Source: Sphingobacterium siyangense (GTDB taxonomy: Bacteria > Bacteroidota > Bacteroidia > Sphingobacteriales > Sphingobacteriaceae). From it: a DNA stretch of 53,698 bases. The stretch is from assembly GCF_007830445.1 (NCBI RefSeq), contig NZ_VLKR01000038.1:1-53698 (forward strand). Reading direction: 5' to 3'. How positions within the stretch are numbered: the first letter of the stretch is position 1; every line of letters begins with the position of its first letter. The position numbers and the translations under genes were made by a program. The notes beneath the pieces are model-generated. The model was not told where the DNA came from and did no database searches. It worked only from the letters and a program-made list of their open reading frames with translations. Positions 9,273 through 17,004 of the stretch are shown here, piece by piece.

Positions 9273-9301
9273 TAAATATAGTTAAAAAACATCAAATGCA
9301 A
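9273..9301 (-). promoter_or_regulatory. Promoter of folE-cobW
   Basis: On the minus strand TTG (9301-9299) is followed after exactly 18 bp by TATATTTA (9280-9273), one base off the Bacteroidetes TAnnTTTG -7 consensus. The start codon is about 80 bp downstream. Confidence 0.65.
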
Positions 9302-9334
9302 TATAGTTGCTTTTACTGTTTTTTAACTATATTT
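9274..9334. promoter_or_regulatory. Nested palindromic control region between divergent folE and DUF3299 genes
   Basis: AAATATAGTTAAAAAACA (9274-9291) and its exact 18-bp reverse complement (9317-9334) flank a central near-palindrome GCAATATAGTTGC (9298-9310). The outer arms contain both -7 elements and the centre contains both -33 TTG elements, so one protein bound at the centre could block both promoters. A Fur/Zur-type regulator is a reasonable guess given the neighbours. Confidence 0.7.
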
Positions 9335-9335
9335 G
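9307..9335 (+). promoter_or_regulatory. Promoter of the DUF3299-like gene
   Basis: TTG (9307-9309), 18 bp, then TATATTTG (9328-9335), an exact match to TAnnTTTG. The start codon follows 22 bp after the -7 element, giving a short leader. Confidence 0.75.
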
Positions 9336-9357
9336 ATAGGTAAATCTTTAATACGTT

Positions 9358-9849
9358 ATGTTTAAGCAATTTATTCTAGTTTTTTTGTTTGTTATTGCAG
9401 GAAGTAAAACTAATCCAGTCTTTTCTCAAGGGGTAACGGAATCACAATATTTGGTAGATCATAAGCCTTTGATGAATGAGGTTTGGAAAACCTTTGACAC
9501 CATGCTCTATAAAGTTAACAAGGTTAATGGCAAGACGGTTTACACTCCCTATTTTCCGAGTAAGCTGGTGAAACTGGATGGAACAAGTGTAGAGTTACAA
9601 GGCTATATGGTACCGTTAAAGGCCGGTCTTCGCCATAATAGGTTCCTTTTGTCGGTTTTGCCAGTGCAGCAGTGTATGTTTTGTGGACAAAATGGTATTC
9701 CACCCATGGTGGAGGTTACGCTGAGCGACAACAATAAAGTGTGGTTAAAAGAGAATCCTGTTATTGTAAAAGGCTATGTCAAATTAAATGAGAAAGATCG
9801 GAGCAGGGTTGAAATCTTTATCAGAGATGCAGCTCTTTTAAAACAGTAG
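9358..9849 (+). CDS. DUF3299-like secreted protein with CxxC
   Basis: A 163-residue protein with a signal peptide (MFKQFILVFLFVIAGSKTNPVFS, about 24 residues). The core reads FPSKLVKLDGTSVELQGYMVPLKAG, then QQCMFCG with Cys106 and Cys109, and a short beta-rich end, as in DUF3299 proteins of Gram-negative bacteria. The function is not established. Its divergent, mirror-image promoter arrangement with folE-cobW suggests shared control and perhaps a role in periplasmic metal handling. The CxxC could bind a metal or be redox active. Neither use is shown by sequence alone. Confidence 0.75.
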   Translation: MFKQFILVFLFVIAGSKTNPVFSQGVTESQYLVDHKPLMNEVWKTFDTMLYKVNKVNGKTVYTPYFPSKLVKLDGTSVELQGYMVPLKAGLRHNRFLLSVLPVQQCMFCGQNGIPPMVEVTLSDNNKVWLKENPVIVKGYVKLNEKDRSRVEIFIRDAALLKQ

Positions 9850-9862
9850 GGATTATCAAAAG

Positions 9863-10312
9863 CTAACGATTCCGCCAGGTCCACCAAAGAATGATTCCAT
9901 AGATAAGAACAGCGACCGCAAGCAGTAAAAATAGTTCGAAACTTGTCTCCGGAAAACTAGTCGATTGTGAAAGAAAGGCGGATATTAATAAAATGCCGAG
10001 TATGCCTGAGGTTATGCTCACAATGAGTTTTTGAGCTTTGTTTAACGCGGGTTTTGTTTGTTGTGCTACTTTCTTCTCGAGGATCTCATGTACAGGTTCG
10101 GTTTCCTTCAATAGTGCAATATCGAGATCAAGCTGCACTGCCATTAAATTGAGGGTATAAGCCCTTGGTAGAACTTCAGCTTTTTCGATGCGCTGTACAG
10201 ATCGAAGATTCAGTTTGACAAGATCAGCAAGTTGCTGTTGGGAATATCCTTTACTGATACGGGCATTTTTGATCAAAAGCGCTATTTTCTCTTTGCTGGA
10301 TTTATTGGTCAT
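9863..10312 (-). CDS. XRE-family HTH regulator with C-terminal membrane helices
   Basis: From the chosen ATG at 10312 (MTNKSSKEK) the protein has about 149 residues. The first 65 form a Cro/cI-type helix-turn-helix (ARISKGYSQQQLADLVKLNL, then SVQRIEKAE), and the last 60 hold two hydrophobic helices (LIVSITSGILGILLISAFL and a second ending WWTWRNR). Such membrane-tethered XRE proteins are common in Bacteroidetes; target unknown. A longer open frame reaches 10417 but would overlap the divergent CPBP gene, so the shorter start is preferred. The gene is convergent with the DUF3299-like gene, 13 bp away. Confidence 0.8.
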   Translation of the reverse strand: MTNKSSKEKIALLIKNARISKGYSQQQLADLVKLNLRSVQRIEKAEVLPRAYTLNLMAVQLDLDIALLKETEPVHEILEKKVAQQTKPALNKAQKLIVSITSGILGILLISAFLSQSTSFPETSFELFLLLAVAVLIYGIILWWTWRNR

Positions 10313-10388
10313 TTTATGACATTTTGCGGCGTATTCAAATGTCGTGAAATTAAATGATTTAAGGCTATAGCTTTGTGTAAAAAAAATC

Positions 10389-11081
10389 ATGATCGCTATT
10401 GCTCTGGAATTGGTCATCTCCCAGTTTTTGCTGGGTTATTTTTGCAAGCGGAACCTCCAGGTTCTGGGGTTTTCCTCAAAGGTCGGATCTTTCCTCTTTT
10501 GTCTGTTTGGTCCCATAATATATGTTACTGCTCTCTATTTGAGTATTGCTTATTTAGTCGGAAACCCGTATCAACTAAATCCGAATTATACGGTATCTGA
10601 TTTTTTTGGTAGTTTTTATTATGTATCAAAAGCAGTGGTATTTGAGGAATTGATCTTTAGGGGAGCCGTATTATATATTCTTATGAGACGCTGTGGTCAG
10701 GGGAAAGCTGCATTGATCACGGCGCTGGCTTTTGGCATTTATCACTGGTTTTCGTACGGTATCGTGGGGCAGATTTTTAATATGCTGGAAGTTCTTGTAT
10801 CGACCGGTATAGTGGGGTATTTATTTGCACGAATTTGTATTAAAACAGGTAAAATAGTGCATCCGATCGTTTTACATTTTGGTTATAATTTTGCAACGAT
10901 GATTCTATTTTCGAAAGAAAAAAATATCGGACTGCAGCTCCTGATAAAAACGTATGCGGTAGACCCAGTCAAACCCGAGGGGATTTTGCCTTTGTTCGTC
11001 CTCGTTAGTTATTATATCGGTTTTCCGCTGTTGTGCTATATTTTTCTTAAACAACTAAAAGCTGCAAATAATTTGTCCTGA
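10389..11081 (+). CDS. CPBP family intramembrane metalloprotease (CAAX/Abi type)
   Basis: A 230-residue polytopic membrane protein. The family motifs are present: EExxxR (Glu86, Glu87, Arg91 in FEELIFRG), His119 in GIYHWF and His163 in VLHFGYN. These are the catalytic or metal-binding positions of Rce1-like CPBP proteases. Bacterial members process peptides or serve immunity roles; nothing here identifies a bacteriocin cluster. It is divergent from the XRE membrane regulator with only 76 bp between starts, so that regulator may control it (inference). Confidence 0.88.
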   Translation: MIAIALELVISQFLLGYFCKRNLQVLGFSSKVGSFLFCLFGPIIYVTALYLSIAYLVGNPYQLNPNYTVSDFFGSFYYVSKAVVFEELIFRGAVLYILMRRCGQGKAALITALAFGIYHWFSYGIVGQIFNMLEVLVSTGIVGYLFARICIKTGKIVHPIVLHFGYNFATMILFSKEKNIGLQLLIKTYAVDPVKPEGILPLFVLVSYYIGFPLLCYIFLKQLKAANNLS

Positions 11082-11193
11082 CTGCCTGCTAGTACCTATC
11101 ATTTGCTCGCTTTATTACTTGCATATTGCGGAACGGGTTTCTTTTTTTGTGATTTATTTACATTGATTATCATCTAAATGCGTTTATTGTTTT

Positions 11194-11215
11194 GTTTTAA
11201 TCATTTGATTAAAAC
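11194..11215. promoter_or_regulatory. TetR operator 1 (upstream of tetR)
   Basis: A 22-bp perfect palindrome with 10-bp arms around TT. Its core TTAATCA-TT-TGATTAA (11197-11212) recurs as TTAATCA-AA-TGATTAA in front of the exporter operon. It lies just upstream of the tetR -33 element, a usual autoregulatory site. Confidence 0.8.
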
Positions 11216-11221
11216 AGTTGT

Positions 11222-11249
11222 TTGTTTTTAATTCTTTTTTCTATATTTG
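11222..11249 (+). promoter_or_regulatory. Promoter of the tetR gene
   Basis: TTG at 11222-11224, 17-bp spacer, TATATTTG at 11242-11249, matching the Bacteroidetes consensus. The chosen start ATG is at 11275. Confidence 0.7.
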
Positions 11250-11274
11250 CATAATACAAGGAAGTTTAATCGGG

Positions 11275-11895
11275 ATGAAAGAGAAGAAAATAGATCTGTC
11301 GACGGAAACGAAAATTAAGGAAGCGGCGAGGGTTGTATTCTATAAAAAAGGTTTCTCAGCAACCAGGACAAGGGATATTGCCGAAGAAGCAGGGATCAAT
11401 CTTGCTTTGCTCAATTATTATTTTCGGAGCAAAGAGAAGCTTTTTGAAATTATTATGTTTGAAACCTTTTCGGCTTTCGTACAGAGTATGGCTGTTATCC
11501 TTAATGATGAAACAACCAATCTTGAAAGTAAAGTTGAATTGATAGCCAATAGATATATCGATTTTATCATCAGAGAACCGGAGGTGCCTACTTTTTTGAT
11601 TTCGGAAATCAGAAACAATCCTCAGGAACTCCTCGAAAAGTTGCCAATCAAACAATTGCTAAACAATTCTGTTTTTTTTAAACAGCATCATGAAGCCGTA
11701 ACACAGGGCTTTATTATGGAGCCACATCCTTTACATTTTTTAATGAATTTATTGGGGTTGGTTGTGTTTCCTTTTATCACAAAGCCTTTGATTATGGGGG
11801 TACAAGATCTCGATATCGAACAGTTTAATGCACTTATGATTGAGCGTAAGAAGCTTATACCGATATGGATAGGAGCGATGATGACAGCAAAATAA
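11275..11895 (+). CDS. TetR/AcrR family repressor of the adjacent exporter
   Basis: A 206-residue regulator from ATG 11275 (MKEKKIDLSTETK). Residues 10-60 form the TetR DNA-binding domain (AARVVFYKKGFSATRTRDIA, then NYYFRSKEKLF), followed by an all-helical ligand-binding domain. An upstream in-frame ATG at 11218 would overlap the -33/-7 promoter and is rejected. Two matching palindromes, one before this gene and one before the downstream TolC gene, support autoregulation and repression of the exporter operon. The gene order resembles E. coli cecR (ybiH)-ybhGFSR, where a TetR protein controls a YbhGFSR-type ABC exporter. Ligand unknown. Confidence 0.92.
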   Translation: MKEKKIDLSTETKIKEAARVVFYKKGFSATRTRDIAEEAGINLALLNYYFRSKEKLFEIIMFETFSAFVQSMAVILNDETTNLESKVELIANRYIDFIIREPEVPTFLISEIRNNPQELLEKLPIKQLLNNSVFFKQHHEAVTQGFIMEPHPLHFLMNLLGLVVFPFITKPLIMGVQDLDIEQFNALMIERKKLIPIWIGAMMTAK

Positions 11896-11911
11896 TTTTT
11901 TTGTCCCAAAC

Positions 11912-11927
11912 TTAATCAAATGATTAA
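11912..11927. promoter_or_regulatory. TetR operator 2 (before the exporter operon)
   Basis: TTAATCA-AA-TGATTAA, the same 7-bp half-sites and 2-bp spacing as operator 1, located 20 bp before the TolC start codon. I could not place a clear promoter around it. Confidence 0.8.
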
Positions 11928-11946
11928 ATCTAAAGATTAAAAAATA

Positions 11947-13257
11947 ATGCCACAATATATGAACAACGCAGTTATGAAGTATTGTTATTTAACGCATGTT
12001 ATTCTTTTATTGATCCTGTTGCATTTTGCAAATAGGGCAACTGCACAAGGAGAAGCGCTTACTTTGGAGCGTTGTTATACGCTTGCCAAAGCAAATTATC
12101 CAGCAATTAAAAAAATGGATCTGATAACCAAAACGGGTGAGTATACCATCCAAAATGCCAATAAAAGGTTTCTCCCCCAAATCAGCTTCTCAGGTCAGGC
12201 AACCTATCAATCCCAAACAGTAAGTTTTGCGGATGCTGTAGGTTCATTGCCGGGTATTTCCCTACCTTCTATCAGTAAAGATCAGTATAAAATACAGGGT
12301 GAAATTAGTCAGCTCATTTACGATGCTGGCAATACAAAAATGCAGAAGGATTTAATCGCTGCAAATACGGCATTGGAGGAGCAGACCTTAGTATCCAGTC
12401 TCTATGGGATTAATCAACGTATCAATAGTCTTTATTTTGCTATTTTATTAATCGATGCCCAATTGAAGCAGAACGAGTTAAACAAGGCTAACTTACAGAC
12501 TCAGGTACAAAAAGCTGAGGCTGCTTTTGACAATGGGGTAGCATTTCGTAGTAATGTGGAAGAGCTGAAAGCTGAAGTATTGAATATAGAAATGCAGACC
12601 ACAGAATATACATCTAATCGTACAGCATATTTAAATATGCTTTCGCTCTTTATAGGAAAGAAGTTGCCCGAATCCATGCTATTGAAATTGCCTACCGCTC
12701 AGTATACGCTTTCCGCGATTAACAGACCTGAATTAAAAGCTTTTGATTTACAAAAAAACATCGTTGACCAACAGGAGAAACAATTGAAGTCCGATTATCT
12801 TCCACAGGTAAGTGGTTTTTTTCAAGGGGCATACGGAAGGCCAACCCTCAATATCATTGAAAATAAATTTGGTCCCTGGTACGTTACAGGGCTGCGTTTT
12901 TCTTGGTCGCTAAGTAGCTTTTATTCGCTGTCCAACAAACGAAATATCCTTCAGCTCAATCGTCAGTCTATTGATGCCGATAAGGAAACATTTTTGCTGA
13001 ATGCCAAAGTTGACCTGAGCCAACAGGATGAGCAGGTCAATAAATATACCATCTTGATTCGACAGGATGATGCTGCGATTGCCTTGCGGACATCGGTAAC
13101 TCAATCTGCTGAGGCGCAGTTGAGCAATGGAGTGATCACGACCCACGAGTATATTCAAAAATTAAATGCAGAACACTTGGCCAAGCAGCTCAAAATATTG
13201 CATGAGATCCAATTGTTACAAGCGATCTATAATTTAAAATTTATAGCCGGGAATTAA
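11947..13257 (+). CDS. TolC family outer membrane efflux protein
   Basis: A 436-residue outer membrane channel. A signal peptide ends near ANRATAQ; translation may begin at 11947, 11959 or 11974, the last placing MKYCYLTH directly before the hydrophobic core. Two repeats of the TolC outer-membrane efflux fold follow (LTLERCYTLAKANYPAIKK near the N-terminus; long amphipathic helices around 120-220 and 340-420). It is the first gene of a six-gene operon with an HlyD-like adaptor, two ABC ATPases and two ABC-2 permeases, so it provides a dedicated exit duct. Length is normal. The substrate is unknown. Confidence 0.93.
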   Translation: MPQYMNNAVMKYCYLTHVILLLILLHFANRATAQGEALTLERCYTLAKANYPAIKKMDLITKTGEYTIQNANKRFLPQISFSGQATYQSQTVSFADAVGSLPGISLPSISKDQYKIQGEISQLIYDAGNTKMQKDLIAANTALEEQTLVSSLYGINQRINSLYFAILLIDAQLKQNELNKANLQTQVQKAEAAFDNGVAFRSNVEELKAEVLNIEMQTTEYTSNRTAYLNMLSLFIGKKLPESMLLKLPTAQYTLSAINRPELKAFDLQKNIVDQQEKQLKSDYLPQVSGFFQGAYGRPTLNIIENKFGPWYVTGLRFSWSLSSFYSLSNKRNILQLNRQSIDADKETFLLNAKVDLSQQDEQVNKYTILIRQDDAAIALRTSVTQSAEAQLSNGVITTHEYIQKLNAEHLAKQLKILHEIQLLQAIYNLKFIAGN

Positions 13258-13273
13258 CTGTAAACATCAAAAA

Positions 13274-14209
13274 ATGAAAAGATTAATTGTATTTATTACT
13301 GCGCTCTCTTTGCTTAGTGGTTGTAAGCAACATAATGAATATGACGCTTCCGGGAACTTTGAGGCTGATGAAGTGATTGTCTCTGCGCAGCAAAACGGAA
13401 TATTGATGCAATATGCTGTTGAAGAAGGAAAGCAATTGAAACCTGGAGATACTGTCGGAAAAATAGATGTCCGTACTGCTGAATTGCAAAAAGAACAAGT
13501 GCAGGCAAGTATCGAAGCTTTAGCTCAAAAGATGGTGAATCCTAAGGATCAGGTTGAACTGGTGCGGCGCCAACTGGTCGTTCAGGAAGCGCAATTAAAA
13601 CAACAGCTGTACGAAAGGACCCGGACGGAAAATCTGGTAAAATCAGATGCCGCAACACGTAAACAGCTCGATGACATCAATGCGGCAATCGATCAATTGC
13701 GGAAACAAATAGCCGTGACCAAGCAACAACTCACCCTCAATACATACAATACAAATACCCAAAATCGGAGTATCCTAAGCGAGAAAAATCCGTTAGAGAA
13801 ATCTGCTGCACAGATTCAGGAACAGATCAATAAGGGACAGGTGATTAATCCTATTGGTGGGACAGTTTTGGTAAACTATGCACTACAGGGTGAATTGCAG
13901 GTCGTAGGTAAGCCTTTATATAAAATTGCCAACACGGCGAAGCTTTATTTGAGGGCTTATATTACCGGAATTCAGTTGCCACAGATAAAAGTCGGACAGG
14001 CGGTGACTGTGCGCATTGATGATGGCAAGGAGAATTATAAGGAATATCCCGCAACAATTACATGGATTTCAGATAAATCTGAGTTTTCACCAAAGACAAT
14101 TCAGACTAAGGATGAGCGCGCTAATCTTGTTTATGCGATCAAAGTAAGTGTGAAAAATGATGGTTATTTAAAAATAGGGATGTATGGTGAGGTCCTTTGG
14201 TCAAAGTAA
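13274..14209 (+). CDS. HlyD/YbhG-like periplasmic adaptor lipoprotein
   Basis: A 311-residue membrane fusion protein. The leader MKRLIVFITALSLLSGC ends at a lipobox Cys, so it is probably anchored as a lipoprotein. A biotinyl-lipoyl-like half (NFEADEVIVSAQQNGILMQY) is followed by a coiled-coil hairpin (about 75-165, rich in Gln, Lys and Glu) and the second lipoyl half with beta-barrel (VINPIGGTVLVNYALQGELQ). This order is that of YbhG/HlyD_D23 adaptors. It bridges the inner-membrane ABC transporter and the TolC channel encoded 16 bp upstream. Confidence 0.92.
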   Translation: MKRLIVFITALSLLSGCKQHNEYDASGNFEADEVIVSAQQNGILMQYAVEEGKQLKPGDTVGKIDVRTAELQKEQVQASIEALAQKMVNPKDQVELVRRQLVVQEAQLKQQLYERTRTENLVKSDAATRKQLDDINAAIDQLRKQIAVTKQQLTLNTYNTNTQNRSILSEKNPLEKSAAQIQEQINKGQVINPIGGTVLVNYALQGELQVVGKPLYKIANTAKLYLRAYITGIQLPQIKVGQAVTVRIDDGKENYKEYPATITWISDKSEFSPKTIQTKDERANLVYAIKVSVKNDGYLKIGMYGEVLWSK

Positions 14210-14215
14210 GTTATT

Positions 14216-15166
14216 ATGATCGCTGTCAGTGTAAAAAATATGGTCAAAACCTACGGTAATGTTAGAGCCGTAGATGACGTTTCTTTTGAGGTAAAGAAAG
14301 GTGAGTTGTTTGGGCTTATAGGGCCTGATGGCGCCGGTAAAACATCAATTTTCCGAATACTAACCACTTTACTGCTTGCGGATAGTGGTACTGCTGCTGT
14401 AGAGGGATTCGATGTTGTCAGAGAATATCAACAGATACGCAATCGGGTAGGGTATATGCCAGGACGTTTTTCATTATACCAGGACCTGACGGTAAAGGAG
14501 AATCTTACTTTCTTTGCGACAGTTTTTGGTACAACCATTCAGGAAAATTATCCACTTATCAAAGATATTTATGATCAGATACAACCCTTCAACGATCGTA
14601 GAGCAGGGAAATTGTCTGGCGGAATGAAGCAAAAGCTGGCCTTATGCTGTGCGCTGATCCATAAGCCCGACGTGCTTTTTCTGGATGAACCGACAACAGG
14701 TGTCGATGTTGTATCCAGAAAGGAATTTTGGGAAATGTTGACCAAACTCAAGGAACAGCAGATCACGATCGTGGTATCCACACCCTATATGGATGAAGCT
14801 CGACTGTGTGATCGTATTGCATTAATGCAGGGCGGAAGGATTATGTCAATCGATGAACCGTCAGGTATTATAAAAAGTTTTCCAAAGCCACTATATGCGG
14901 TTAAAGCGGATAATATATATAAACTGCTCCAGGATCTCCGTTCGGATCAGGCGGTAGAAAGCTGTTATGCATTTGGCGAATATTTGCACCTTACCCCAAA
15001 ATCAGAAGTGGATGGTAGGGAAGGCATTATTGCCCTGGCAAATAAGTATAACCCACAACATCTCGTGGTTGAAAAAATAACTGCAACGATCGAAGATAGT
15101 TTTATCCGCCTGATGCAGGATCAAAATGGTATGGACGAATTCAAACAAGTCACAGATGGAGAATAA
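14216..15166 (+). CDS. ABC transporter ATPase, corresponds to N-terminal half of YbhF
   Basis: A 316-residue ATPase with Walker A GPDGAGKTS (36-44), signature LSGGMKQKLAL starting at Leu133, and Walker B VLFLDEP (Asp157, Glu158). The GPDGAGKT form of the P-loop is typical of YbhF-like first domains. The C-terminal 80 residues are a family-specific extension after the nucleotide-binding domain. It starts 6 bp after the adaptor gene and its stop overlaps the start of the second ATPase gene by 11 bp, so the two are likely translationally coupled and act as a heterodimer. Confidence 0.94.
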   Translation: MIAVSVKNMVKTYGNVRAVDDVSFEVKKGELFGLIGPDGAGKTSIFRILTTLLLADSGTAAVEGFDVVREYQQIRNRVGYMPGRFSLYQDLTVKENLTFFATVFGTTIQENYPLIKDIYDQIQPFNDRRAGKLSGGMKQKLALCCALIHKPDVLFLDEPTTGVDVVSRKEFWEMLTKLKEQQITIVVSTPYMDEARLCDRIALMQGGRIMSIDEPSGIIKSFPKPLYAVKADNIYKLLQDLRSDQAVESCYAFGEYLHLTPKSEVDGREGIIALANKYNPQHLVVEKITATIEDSFIRLMQDQNGMDEFKQVTDGE

Positions 15167-15899
15167 GGCAATAGTCTGTAAGGATCTGACCAAGCAATTT
15201 GGAGATTTTAAGGCCGTAGATAAAATTACGTTCGATGTTGACCAAGGCGAAATTTTTGGTTTTCTTGGTGCCAATGGTGCGGGGAAGACCACGGCCATGC
15301 GTATTCTTTGTGGTTTGTCCTACCCGACATCGGGTGAAGCAACTGTCGCTGGCTTCAATGTGTATAAAGAACAGGAGCAGATCAAAAAGAATATCGGTTA
15401 TATGAGTCAGAAGTTCTCGTTGTACGATAACCTCACTATTTTGGAAAATATTGAGTTTTATGGAGGTGTGTATGGTGTTTCAAGGGCAGACATAAAGTCG
15501 CGAAGCAGTGATTTGGTCCACACCTTAGGTTTAGAGAAAGAAGCAAAAAAACTCGTGGGGGAATTACCTTTGGGCTGGAAACAGAAGTTGGCATTTTCTG
15601 TAGCGATTTTCCATCGACCTAAAATTGTTTTTTTGGACGAGCCAACAGGAGGCGTTGATCCGATTACCCGACGGCAGTTTTGGGATATGATTTATGAGGC
15701 TGCTGCCAATAACATAACGGTGTTTGTGACAACACACTATATGGATGAAGCCGAATACTGCAACCGTATCAGTATTATGGTAGATGGGAAAGTCGAAGCA
15801 ATGGACAGTCCCACAAATCTGAAACAGCGGTTCGAAACCCATTCCATGGACGACGTATTTTATCAACTGGCACGTGGAGCTAAAAGATCGGGAGATTGA
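15156..15899 (+). CDS. ABC transporter ATPase, corresponds to C-terminal half of YbhF
   Basis: The chosen start is ATG 15156 (MENKAIVCKD), giving 247 residues and an 11-bp overlap with the upstream ATPase gene; an earlier in-frame start at 15126 lies deeper in that gene. Walker A GANGAGKTT is at 38-46 and Walker B IVFLDEP is present. The signature is LPLGWKQKLA (from Leu137) instead of LSGGQ, the same replacement seen in the second nucleotide-binding domain of YbhF-like proteins. Paired with the previous gene it would form one canonical and one modified ATP site. Confidence 0.93.
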   Translation: MENKAIVCKDLTKQFGDFKAVDKITFDVDQGEIFGFLGANGAGKTTAMRILCGLSYPTSGEATVAGFNVYKEQEQIKKNIGYMSQKFSLYDNLTILENIEFYGGVYGVSRADIKSRSSDLVHTLGLEKEAKKLVGELPLGWKQKLAFSVAIFHRPKIVFLDEPTGGVDPITRRQFWDMIYEAAANNITVFVTTHYMDEAEYCNRISIMVDGKVEAMDSPTNLKQRFETHSMDDVFYQLARGAKRSGD

Positions 15900-15900
15900 T

Positions 15901-17004
15901 ATGAAACAGTTGTTCGCTTTTATTCGCAAGGAGTTTTATCATGTTTTTAGGGATCGTAGAACACTGCTTATCCTTTTTGGGTTTCCCGTCGTTCAGATTC
16001 TCCTTTTTGGCTATGCATTGAGTAGCGAAGTTAAAAATATTGGAATTGCGATTCAGGATAATGCACGTGATGTCAACTCCAGTGAAATCGTAAACCGTAT
16101 TAAAACAAGTTCATATTTTCAGGTGAAAGACGAAATTGTAAATTATAAAGATGTAGAAAGCCGATTTAAAGATGGAAGCATCAAATGTGCAATAATCTTT
16201 CCTGCCAATTTCGGGGAGGATCTATATCGAAAGGATGGTGCTCAAATTCAGCTATTAGCTGATGCTTCCGACCCGAATACTGCCACAATAGTCACCAATT
16301 ATCTGACGGCTATAATTAAGGCATACCAGCAGGACCTAAATCCCGGAACAGCGTTATCCTATCAGATAGTGCCCCAACTGCGACAATTGTATAATGAAGA
16401 GCAGAACGGTTCCCTTAATTTTATCCCTGGAGTGATCGCATTGATTTTTATGATCGTTAGCACGGCACTGACCTCCGTGGCAGTTGTGCGCGAAAAAGAG
16501 CTGGGGACTATGGAAATTCTATTGGTATCGCCTTTCAAACCCATTATGGTTCTCATCGCCAAAGCGATTCCATATCTCGTGCTTTCACTCGTCAATTTTA
16601 TCATTATTCTTCTACTTTCGGTGTTTGTACTTGATGTTGAGATCAGGGGAAGTCTGGTGTTGATTTTCGCGGAGAGTATTTTATTTATTATCACCTGTCT
16701 TTCTTTAGGCTTGTTGATTTCTAATGTCACCGATTCCCAGCAAACGGCCATGTTAATAGCGATGATGGGCATGATGCTGCCGACCTTATTATTGACTGGC
16801 TTTATGTTTCCTTTGGAAAATATGCCCTGGATATTTCAGGTTATTTCGCATATCGTGCCATCCCGCTATTACTATGCAATTATTAAAGCTGTCATGCTCA
16901 AAGGAATGGGCTTTAGTTATGTTTGGAAAGAAACATTGATTCTCGCCGGGATGTCAGTTGTGTTGTTGTCAATTGCATTGAAAAGATTTAAAATCAGGTT
17001 GTAA
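15901..17004 (+). CDS. ABC-2 type permease (YbhS-like)
   Basis: A 367-residue inner-membrane subunit from ATG 15901 (MKQLFAFIRKEFYHVFRDRR), which follows the ATPase stop by 1 bp; an earlier ATG at 15874 is inside that gene. One N-terminal helix (about 20-42) is followed by a periplasmic domain of about 130 residues and five C-terminal helices (GVIALIFMIVSTALTSVAVV onward). The layout is that of ABC-2 transporters with long first periplasmic loops (YbhR/YbhS, YadH-like). It acts with the next gene as a heterodimeric channel. Confidence 0.93.
   Translation: MKQLFAFIRKEFYHVFRDRRTLLILFGFPVVQILLFGYALSSEVKNIGIAIQDNARDVNSSEIVNRIKTSSYFQVKDEIVNYKDVESRFKDGSIKCAIIFPANFGEDLYRKDGAQIQLLADASDPNTATIVTNYLTAIIKAYQQDLNPGTALSYQIVPQLRQLYNEEQNGSLNFIPGVIALIFMIVSTALTSVAVVREKELGTMEILLVSPFKPIMVLIAKAIPYLVLSLVNFIIILLLSVFVLDVEIRGSLVLIFAESILFIITCLSLGLLISNVTDSQQTAMLIAMMGMMLPTLLLTGFMFPLENMPWIFQVISHIVPSRYYYAIIKAVMLKGMGFSYVWKETLILAGMSVVLLSIALKRFKIRL

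Noticed and set aside
10313..10417. Extended N-terminus of the XRE regulator
   Set aside because: It would overlap the divergent CPBP gene and its residues do not resemble the HTH family; ATG 10312 is preferred.
10389..11081. CPBP protease as part of an abortive-infection or bacteriocin immunity system
   Set aside because: No toxin, bacteriocin or phage-related gene is nearby; the motifs support only the protease family.
16362..16772. 136-codon minus-strand frame inside the permease gene
   Set aside because: A shadow of the well-supported ABC-2 permease on the plus strand.
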